Shown: positions 58,401 through 64,000 of the stretch, in pieces | Numbering within the stretch: the first letter of the stretch is position 1 | How the letters are laid out: each line of letters starts with the position of its first letter | Assembly: GCF_025630775.1 (NCBI RefSeq) | Contig: NZ_JAOSZE010000013.1 | Span: 124,001-188,000 of the forward strand | Origin: Actinoplanes sp. KI2 | GTDB taxonomy: Bacteria > Actinomycetota > Actinomycetes > Mycobacteriales > Micromonosporaceae | DNA length: 64,000 nt | Reading direction: 5' to 3' | Notes under the pieces: model-generated | The model's input: only the letters and a program-made list of their open reading frames with translations | Databases searched by the model: none | What the model was told of the DNA's origin: nothing | Translations under genes and position numbers: made by a program

Positions 58401-61400
58401 GCAACACCACCAAGCTCGCGTACGACGACGCCGACCGGCTCGTCAAGGTGACCGGCGCGGACGCGCCCGGCGGGCAGTCGCTGGTCTACACGTACGACGC
58501 CGACGGGCAGGTGATCAAGCGGACCGACCCGCTCGGGCACGTGTCGTCGACCGAGTACGACCGGGCCGGCCGCACCACGGTCACCACCGACCCACTGGGC
58601 CGGCGCCGCGAGTATGTCTACGACGCCGACTCCAACCTCACCGAGGAGGTCACCGCCCGCATCGTCGAGCTCGGCCGCCCTGACCCGAACCGGCCGGCCC
58701 GGACGATCTTCTACGGATACGACAACCTGGGCCGGCGGATCAGCAAGCAGCTGGGTGCCGGCGGGGTCTCCTACACCTACGGCTACGACGCGAAGAACCG
58801 CCTGGTCAGCTCCGCCGACCCGGCGGGCGTGCAGTCGTTGGTCTACGACGACACCGACCGGCTGACGTCGGCGACCCGGGGCGACGAGACCTTCACGTAC
58901 GACTACGACACCGAGGACCGGGTGACCGGGCGTACCTACCCGGACGGCACCCACATCGGCGCCACGTACGACGACGGCAACCGGATCAAGTCGCTCACCG
59001 CGTCTCGCGGTGGCACCGGCGCCGAGTATCAGTTCTCGTACGACGTCGCCGACAACCTGACCGGCATCACCTACCCGGAGTCCACCGGCATCTCCGAGCA
59101 TCGCGAGTACGACCGGGCCGGGCGGATGACCCGGATCGCCGCCACCAAGGGCGACACCACGCTGTCCGCCTTCGACCTGACCCTCGACAAGGTCGGCAAC
59201 CCGACCCGGATCGTGCAGGCCACCGGCGAGCCGGGCCGGCCGACGGTCACCAAGGCGACCGCGTACACCTACGACGCCGCGAACCGGCTGACCGCCGAGT
59301 GCTTCGGCGCGCAGTCCTGCTCGGGCTCGGTCGCCGAGCGGACCGATTACACGTACGACCTGGTCGGCAACCGCACGGCGATGACCCGGAAGGCGCCGGG
59401 CGCGAACACCACGACCAGCTACGCGTACGACGCGGCGGACCAGCTCACCAGCGAGAGCGTCACGGGCAGCCGCACCAGCACCCGCGCCTTCGCGTACGAC
59501 CTGGAGGGCAACCAGACGCAGGCTGGCACGGACCGGTTCACGTACGCCCTCGACCACACGATGACGTCCGCCACGACCAGCGGCCGCACCACCACGTACG
59601 CGTACGACGCGGCCGGCAACCGAATCTCCGCGGTGTCCGGAGCTCAGACCCAGAAGTGGAGCTGGGACGTCAACGGCGATCGGCCGATGCTCGCGCAGGA
59701 ACGGCAGACCGACGGCTCCGGCACGGTCGGGCGGGACTATCTGTACGACCCGGCCGGCCAGCCGCTGGCGCTGCTCGTACCCTCGGCCGACACGCTCGGC
59801 GCGCACTCGTACCTGCGGGACTGGCTCGGCGGCGTCGCCGGCGTCGTCTCACCCGCGGGCGCTCCGGAGTGGAGCTACGACTACGACGCGTTCGGCGTCA
59901 GCCGGGGCGCCACCAAGGCGGCCGACGACGCGCCGGCCAACCCGCTGCAGTTCGCCGGCACCTATCAGGACGTCAGCCAGGGTGACCGGTACGCGATGGG
60001 TGCCCGCAGCTACGAACCGTCGACCGGCAGGTTCGCCTCGGCCGACCCGGTCGCCCAGCCCGCCACGGATCAGGCGGTGTCGACGTACTCGTACACCAAC
60101 GCCCGCCCGACCGTGCTGACCGACCCGGCCGGTACCGATCCGGACGACGGCAAGACCGGCATGACCGACGCCTACGTCGCCTACTACTCGGGCTGCGCGA
60201 ACAACCCGGCCGCCTGCGGCGCGATGACCGACGCGAACACCCCGTCCGGCAACGACGAGCAGCAGACCGAGAACCCGGAGTGGCTCAACTCGAAGAAGAT
60301 CGTGGACGAGGCCGACGGCTTCGTCAAACAGATCGGCGACGAGATCGTCAATCTGATCCTCGACCTGGTCGGCTTCAACGACGCCAAGGCCTGCATCACC
60401 GAGGGCGACATCGTCGCCTGCATCTCTACGGCATTGCAGGCGGTGCCGTGGGGCAAGCTGTTCAAGGCCGCGAAGGTCGCGATCAAGGCGATCGGAGTGG
60501 GCCGGCGGCTGATCGACGCGTACGAACGGCTGAAGTCGGCGAAGAACGCGCTGTCCGCCATCCCACGATGGATCAAGAAGGCGACCCGCACCGCGGACGA
60601 GGCGGCGAACGACAAGAAGTATGCCGACGAGGCGGCCAAGGCGGCCAAGGGCGCGAAGGACGCCGGCGGCAAGGCGAAAGCCACCTCGCAGAAGGCCGCG
60701 GACAACGCCAAACGCGCGGAGAAGAAGGAGTCCACGACCGGGGAGAGTTGCAAAGTCGCCCAGGGCAACGCGGCCCGGCTGGCGTCCAACTCGTTCGCGG
60801 CCGGCACCGCGGTGCTGCTCGCCGACGGCAGCACCAGGCCGATCGAGAAGCTGCAGCCCGGCGACACCGTCAAGGCCACCGACCCGTCAACCGGCCAGAC
60901 GGAGCCGGAGCAGGTGACCGCCACCGTGGTCGGCCACGGCGACAAGGACCTGGTCGACCTCACCCTGGCCGGTGCCGGGGCCGGGGGCGGCGGCCCGCCG
61001 TCGGTCGTCACCGCCACCGCCGGCCACAACTTCTACAGCCTCGGCCGCCACGACTGGGTGCGGGCCGCCGACCTCAAGCCCGGCGAAACTCTCCGCGACG
61101 CCGACGGCAACCCGGTCACGGTCGCCCGGCGGGTGGAACGTGCCGCCACCACGACCGTCTACAACCTCACCGTCAACGACCTCCACACGTACTACGTGGT
61201 GGCCGGCGCCACGCCGGTGCTGGTCCACAACGTCAACCGGCCGGACCAATGCGCGCTGCTGTTCCCGGGTCCGAACGCGAAGAACGGCGTTCCGGTGAGT
61301 GAGTTCGGACAGATGAACAACGCCGAGCGGGCCGCAACCCAGGCGGAAGGAGCCGCCAACGGATGCCATTCGTGCGGGGCCTCCACCCCCGGTCGCGCTT

Positions 61401-61639
61401 CGGGTCTCTGGACCCCCGACCACCAGCCGATCACGTCCTTGGTCCCCGACGGCACACCACAACTGCTCTTCCCGCACTGCGCTCTCTGCCAGGCCAGGCA
61501 GGGTAACCTCGCGATGAAGCTCCTGGGCGGCAAGAACCCGTCGGGCTGGCGTCCCAACGCATTCGGGCTCATCGTGCCGAAACCCCTCGCCAACTCCGGT
61601 TGGGTCACGACGGCGAGCGGCTTGCTCATACCTGGGTGA
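55466..61639 (+). CDS. Secreted RHS/YD-repeat polymorphic toxin with Hint and HNH-like tip
   Basis: 2057 residues from GTG 55466, which has GGGGGGA 7 bp upstream and yields a signal peptide (RLLCHVVVATLIAALLVATPLSPAAAA); ATG 55412 is an alternative. A DUF6531-like block (GTGAYLRVERDFAMPSYGMPFDHARYYSS) is followed by roughly 25-30 YD repeats forming the RHS shell, then the core end (YDAFGVSRG, GARSYEPSTGRFASADPV). An Ala/Lys-rich helical linker, a Hint autoprocessing domain (about 1785-1922, SFAAGTAVLLADGST to TPVLVHN) and a 135-residue tip follow. The tip has CHSCG, WTPDHQP and HCALCQARQG, suggesting a zinc HNH-like nuclease. The immunity gene starts 14 bp downstream. Confidence 0.92.
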   Translation: MRLPSRFRLLCHVVVATLIAALLVATPLSPAAAAVPVAAPGAGPVHSPLPPTAAPHHGLPAGKAAPPVPPGVEAAGPARVPTPAEKAKRKAMAAAASRVAAAQDTPLPGRPIARPGFLLGDTSLVVYWDAEVDEGNPDSWGRWFATVADMESGAEQRSAVLGQKDLNRCSSPALLCRSFGAADGWVLDPARTYTVTVTEVAPDGTELTSAASAPAHPRKTDDVPAVPAGQVAGCGCATVLGPTVVAQALRGATVNTGTGAYLRVERDFAMPSYGMPFDHARYYSSANTATGMFGPGWSSSYDIRVIAADNGAVRVRAEDGSEAVYTATAEGSYDSPAGIRAKLSKVDGGWQLVPPDRRVLRFDAAGKLLSIKNARGLGVTLGYATGGLLSTITDASGRVVRFESRADLRLITKITLPDGRSTQFDYQDGRLLKTQDSRGYVTSYAYDPAGRLADITDARGQKLIRNTYDPNGRVTAQLDPEGARTTFAWDADTHVARTTDPDGVAVVDSYKNNVLLSSQNANNDAVVHRYTGRLNKSLVVDPKGNQEETRFDEQGNPVSRTAPEPFSFTTVNTYDDRSNLTTYQDGRGNTWKYEYNEYNEMVAQRDPKQNTGYRYAYDAKGQLVSRTDPRGKVTRYEYDANGDRTAEISPTGRRTEMTYDATGRLASVVDPRGTVAGANRDAYRTRYVYDQQNHVTEVWQPGKAQPTRTVYDELGNVTVATDPLSNSSRYTYDKASRRIEVKDPIGNVTTTRYTPGGRSASMTDGEGNTTSWTYDGNGRVATETSPRGNADPAHKDLFTAVFHYDYNGNLIRADRPYGSGGQRVEVDTAFDALDRPTGQQDQFKKGTSVNYDNNGNVVEMTNERGEKLTSTFDEANRRTGSEGPGAGAAGIEYDDAGNPIRQTTPTGGVITTGYDDDGRVAAVTEPRGNVAGADPADYTTRYAYDQAGNPASVTDPLGNVTKVTYDALDRPTAQTDANGNTTKLAYDDADRLVKVTGADAPGGQSLVYTYDADGQVIKRTDPLGHVSSTEYDRAGRTTVTTDPLGRRREYVYDADSNLTEEVTARIVELGRPDPNRPARTIFYGYDNLGRRISKQLGAGGVSYTYGYDAKNRLVSSADPAGVQSLVYDDTDRLTSATRGDETFTYDYDTEDRVTGRTYPDGTHIGATYDDGNRIKSLTASRGGTGAEYQFSYDVADNLTGITYPESTGISEHREYDRAGRMTRIAATKGDTTLSAFDLTLDKVGNPTRIVQATGEPGRPTVTKATAYTYDAANRLTAECFGAQSCSGSVAERTDYTYDLVGNRTAMTRKAPGANTTTSYAYDAADQLTSESVTGSRTSTRAFAYDLEGNQTQAGTDRFTYALDHTMTSATTSGRTTTYAYDAAGNRISAVSGAQTQKWSWDVNGDRPMLAQERQTDGSGTVGRDYLYDPAGQPLALLVPSADTLGAHSYLRDWLGGVAGVVSPAGAPEWSYDYDAFGVSRGATKAADDAPANPLQFAGTYQDVSQGDRYAMGARSYEPSTGRFASADPVAQPATDQAVSTYSYTNARPTVLTDPAGTDPDDGKTGMTDAYVAYYSGCANNPAACGAMTDANTPSGNDEQQTENPEWLNSKKIVDEADGFVKQIGDEIVNLILDLVGFNDAKACITEGDIVACISTALQAVPWGKLFKAAKVAIKAIGVGRRLIDAYERLKSAKNALSAIPRWIKKATRTADEAANDKKYADEAAKAAKGAKDAGGKAKATSQKAADNAKRAEKKESTTGESCKVAQGNAARLASNSFAAGTAVLLADGSTRPIEKLQPGDTVKATDPSTGQTEPEQVTATVVGHGDKDLVDLTLAGAGAGGGGPPSVVTATAGHNFYSLGRHDWVRAADLKPGETLRDADGNPVTVARRVERAATTTVYNLTVNDLHTYYVVAGATPVLVHNVNRPDQCALLFPGPNAKNGVPVSEFGQMNNAERAATQAEGAANGCHSCGASTPGRASGLWTPDHQPITSLVPDGTPQLLFPHCALCQARQGNLAMKLLGGKNPSGWRPNAFGLIVPKPLANSGWVTTASGLLIPG

Positions 61640-61653
61640 CCCTGGAGGTCGAG

Positions 61654-62169
61654 ATGAGATGGATCAAGTCGCTGGGCGGGCCGTTGATCCTGCTTCCCCG
61701 CGACGCCGTACGGCGCTGGACCGGCGCCTATGGTCCCGGCGGGGAGGAGGACTGGGATGAGGATGACACCGAGTATTGGCGCATCTCCGAGGAGGTCACC
61801 GACTTCGCCGAAGCGGTGGACGTAGCCGGGGCGAGCGCCCTCGTCCTTGCCAACGGGAGCTCACCGACCACGTTCGTCGAGGGAGAACGGCTCTTCGTGC
61901 AGCAGTTGGCGAAGGGCTCGGAGCCGGATGTGGTGGGGGCCGTCCTCCGGCTCCTTCCATCGATCGCCTGGCAGCATGCGACCGAATGGGTTTGTGAAGG
62001 GCCGAGCCTCCTGTTCGACTCCGCGAGGTTCGGTCCGGAGGTCGGGCCGGGTGACGGTTTGGCGGTCGATCTCACCCCCGGACGATACGAGCTGAGGTCC
62101 GCCTACCGGCAGCCCGATGCCACGGCCGATGTTTTCGTCGCCGTGACGATGGCGGTGCCTCTTTCGTAG
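61654..62169 (+). CDS. Imm21-like immunity protein
   Basis: 171 residues from ATG 61654 with GGAGG 5 bp upstream, 14 bp after the toxin stop. MRWIKSLGGPLILLPRDAVRRW is the start expected of Imm21-family immunity proteins; an acidic stretch (EEDWDEDDTEYW) and ASALVLANGSSPTTFVEGERLFVQQ follow. The protein is acidic and has no signal, so it stays in the cytoplasm, where it would block the toxin tip of sister cells. The family call is from pattern memory; the position is the stronger evidence. Confidence 0.78.
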   Translation: MRWIKSLGGPLILLPRDAVRRWTGAYGPGGEEDWDEDDTEYWRISEEVTDFAEAVDVAGASALVLANGSSPTTFVEGERLFVQQLAKGSEPDVVGAVLRLLPSIAWQHATEWVCEGPSLLFDSARFGPEVGPGDGLAVDLTPGRYELRSAYRQPDATADVFVAVTMAVPLS

Positions 62170-62333
62170 GCAGTACGACGCCATCGTGGACACGGTGTGG
62201 CCACCACGAGACCATGGCCGTACGGGGAACGACTGGATGTTCCGCCGGGCGATCACGACCACGAAGCGCGCCGGTCGGGCTCGAGCGTCACGGTCAGCGG
62301 CGTCCCTGACAGCCCCGGATCCGAAGAGGGAAC

Positions 62334-63515
62334 ATGGCACGAAGCCCCCGTATGGCCAAGTTGGTCGACGATGGCTCGGCGCAGTCCATCGCCGCCTTCT
62401 GGAACGAGATCCTCGTTGCCGGCGCTCCGCTGATCGAGCCGTACAATGACGCCTCAGTGCTGGTTACCTTTCTCTGGCGGGGAGAGGCACCGAGGACTCG
62501 CGTCTGGTTCGGCGTCAACGCGGAACTCACCCGCCTGCCCGGCAGCGACGTCTGGTACGACACGCAGATCCTGCCCGCAGACCTGATCACGATCTACGGC
62601 ATGCTGCACGGTGAGATCCAGGGATTGCCCAGCGAAGCCGTGGTGAGCGGACCCGCGCACCTGGATCCGCTCAACCCGCACCGGGTGTTTTTTCCCGGCG
62701 ATCCGGGCGACCCGAGTGACCGGGACAACTGGGCGTCGCTGCTCAAGCTGCCGAACGCGCCGACGGATCAATGGACCGTCAGGCGGCCCGGCGTCACCCC
62801 GGGTAGCCTGCTGCGCACCAGCATTTTTGGCAAGGCCCTGGGTGGCGAACGGACGGTCACCGTCTACCGGCCGCCGGGCGCGCCGCCCGGTGCGCTGCCC
62901 GCACTCGTGGTCTTTGACGGCTATCTGGCGCAGACAATGCTGGACATCCCGACGACCCTCGACAATCTGATCGCGGCCGGCCGGATCCCGGCGATGGCCG
63001 CCCTGTTCGTCCACACCCGTGACGACCGTCGCGAGCAAGATTTGGTCCCGACGCCGCCCATCGACCATTTCATCACGGGTGAGCTGCTGCCCTGGGCCCA
63101 CGACGAGCTGAGCGTCGGCGGAGACGGTATCCGCAACCTGATCGCCGGCGTGTCCCGTGGCGGGCTGACAGCCACCTATCTCGGTCTGCGGCGACCAGAT
63201 CTGTTCAGCGGCGTCGTCGCGCATTCGGGCAGCTTCTGGTGGCCGTCACCGGCCGAGGGGCGACCCGGCCGCCTGATTGATGAGGTGCCCGCGGCGGGGG
63301 CGAACAAGGTCCGGTTTTACCTCGATGTCGGCAACCGTGAGACGATGCCAGGACCCGGCGGCGCGTCGGCTCAACTGGACGTCAACCGCAAGATGCGTGA
63401 CGTCCTTCGCGCGAACGGTCACCAGGTCACATACGCCGAGTACTGTGGCGGCCACGACTACGTCAACTGGCGCAGAACGTTCGCCGACGGCCTGCTGGCC
63501 GTATGCGGGCTGTAG
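62334..63515 (+). CDS. Enterochelin esterase-like protein
   Basis: 393 residues. The N-terminal third resembles the Fes early-set domain (VLVTFLWRGEAPRTRVWFGVN, LTRLPGSDVWYDTQILPADLITIYGM). The C-terminal esterase D-type hydrolase has the nucleophile in GVSRGGLTATYLGL (Ser in G-x-S-x-G) and a catalytic His in YCGGHDYVNWR. The family cleaves trilactone siderophores such as enterobactin, but no siderophore genes are in the window, so the true ester is open. No signal peptide, so it is cytoplasmic. Confidence 0.87.
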   Translation: MARSPRMAKLVDDGSAQSIAAFWNEILVAGAPLIEPYNDASVLVTFLWRGEAPRTRVWFGVNAELTRLPGSDVWYDTQILPADLITIYGMLHGEIQGLPSEAVVSGPAHLDPLNPHRVFFPGDPGDPSDRDNWASLLKLPNAPTDQWTVRRPGVTPGSLLRTSIFGKALGGERTVTVYRPPGAPPGALPALVVFDGYLAQTMLDIPTTLDNLIAAGRIPAMAALFVHTRDDRREQDLVPTPPIDHFITGELLPWAHDELSVGGDGIRNLIAGVSRGGLTATYLGLRRPDLFSGVVAHSGSFWWPSPAEGRPGRLIDEVPAAGANKVRFYLDVGNRETMPGPGGASAQLDVNRKMRDVLRANGHQVTYAEYCGGHDYVNWRRTFADGLLAVCGL

Positions 63516-63763
63516 ACGCCAAGAGCAGACCGGCTCGCCGCACTCGGTGGCCGAAGCCTCGACGACCTGGGCCAAGCCCTCGCCGAACACCTTCCCGCAT
63601 CGACACCAAACCCGCCTGCCGGTTCGGTCCGTCAACACCGAGCTAGCACTGCAGCTGCATGTGGTTCCTGCTCTTATCCGCAGGCGTCTGACCGTTCGTC
63701 GCCAGACAGATCGACTAGCCCTATAGTGAGCGCCGCACCGTCCTTCGGCATGGGGAAGTCTCA

Positions 63764-64000
63764 ATGGGTAAGGCACGCTCGGCCGCGGCCGCCGCACTCG
63801 TCGCAACGTTGATCGCCGCGGGCGGCTCGCCCGCCTACGCCGATGACCCGGCTCCCCTGGCGGTCACCTCGACCGGCCTCAGCGAGGGTCAGGTCGTGGG
63901 GCCCTCGCTGCTTTTCCACCCCGTCTGGTCGGAGGGCGCCAACGTCACCAAGGTCGAGGTGTACGCCGACGGCGTGCTCAGCTACACGGCGCTCAACTGG
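63764..64000 (+). CDS. Secreted protein with Ig-like domain, cut by window end
   Basis: The first 79 codons are present. ATG 63764 has GGGGAAG upstream. A signal peptide (RSAAAAALVATLIAAGGSPAYA) is followed by LAVTSTGLSEGQVVGPSLLFHPVWSEGANVTKVEVYADGVL, which looks like a bacterial Ig-like or adhesin-type beta domain. The rest of the gene lies outside the window, so the length and further domains are unknown. Confidence 0.8.
   Translation, partial: MGKARSAAAAALVATLIAAGGSPAYADDPAPLAVTSTGLSEGQVVGPSLLFHPVWSEGANVTKVEVYADGVLSYTALNW

Noticed and set aside
55403..59806. A 1467-codon open frame on the strand opposite the RHS gene
   Set aside because: It mirrors the YD repeats in antisense, has only valine/arginine-rich low-complexity sequence and no domain; a GC-rich genome produces such frames routinely.
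63516..63763. Short plus-strand frame reading DRLAALGGRSLDDLGQALAEHLP in the last intergenic region
   Set aside because: No start codon or ribosome site and no continuation; possibly a tiny gene remnant but not supportable.

Overview
The window is very GC-rich, with many GTG starts, 4-bp ATGA or GTGA stop/start overlaps, secreted proteins with actinobacterial signal peptides, and regulator families typical of actinomycetes (TetR, LacI, WYL, ECF42). Together these point to a filamentous soil actinomycete; the mix of genes looks most like Micromonosporaceae such as Actinoplanes, but that placement is an inference. No rRNA, tRNA, CRISPR array, plasmid origin or prophage was seen.

Left part (1-9.8 kb): a truncated globin and a Nudix hydrolase; a decayed stretch with a frameshifted HD-like remnant and 20-bp tandem repeats; a thioesterase/TetR pair with its own operator; then a flavin monooxygenase divergent from a six-gene operon (amino-acid ABC permease, ATPase, lipoprotein, two LLM monooxygenases, GNAT). 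That set parallels the sulfur-compound (S-alkylcysteine) salvage operon of Bacillus (ytm/ytn).

Middle (9.8-29 kb): a secreted GH3 glycosidase with a CebR-like operator, nitronate monooxygenase, a Tat-exported purple-acid-phosphatase-like enzyme, a latex-clearing (Lcp) rubber oxygenase beside a double-TetR regulator, and a LacI-controlled nine-gene operon. That operon joins a Liv-type ABC importer to a beta-hydroxyacid dehydrogenase, an atypical M24 protein and a 2-oxoacid dehydrogenase E1 pair. Its substrate is unknown.

29-43 kb: a membrane PLD-like protein, an ECF42/DGPF pair, and a three-gene locus comprising a large PqqD-like/M50 protease/cNMP/FecR-like membrane protein, a small zinc-finger protein and a repeat-rich putative Ca-binding protein. 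Then come a nitroreductase-like protein, a small cysteine-rich secreted protein, a FAD oxidoreductase, and a 1.43-kb cassette at 39555-40980. The cassette is bounded by 134-bp inverted repeats and TA dinucleotides, carries a dead IS630-like transposase start and holds two cargo genes.

43-64 kb: mostly small regulatory and detoxification modules (ArsR/SRPBCC/DHFR-like, aldo-keto reductase/TetR with a duplicated operator, a PobA-like hydroxylase followed by an internally deleted monooxygenase pseudogene, AraC, GNAT, VOC proteins, WYL regulator, RCC1-like protein). It ends with a secreted RHS/YD-repeat polymorphic toxin carrying a Hint domain and a candidate HNH-like zinc nuclease tip, an Imm21-like immunity gene directly behind it, an enterochelin-esterase-like protein, and a secreted protein cut by the window edge.
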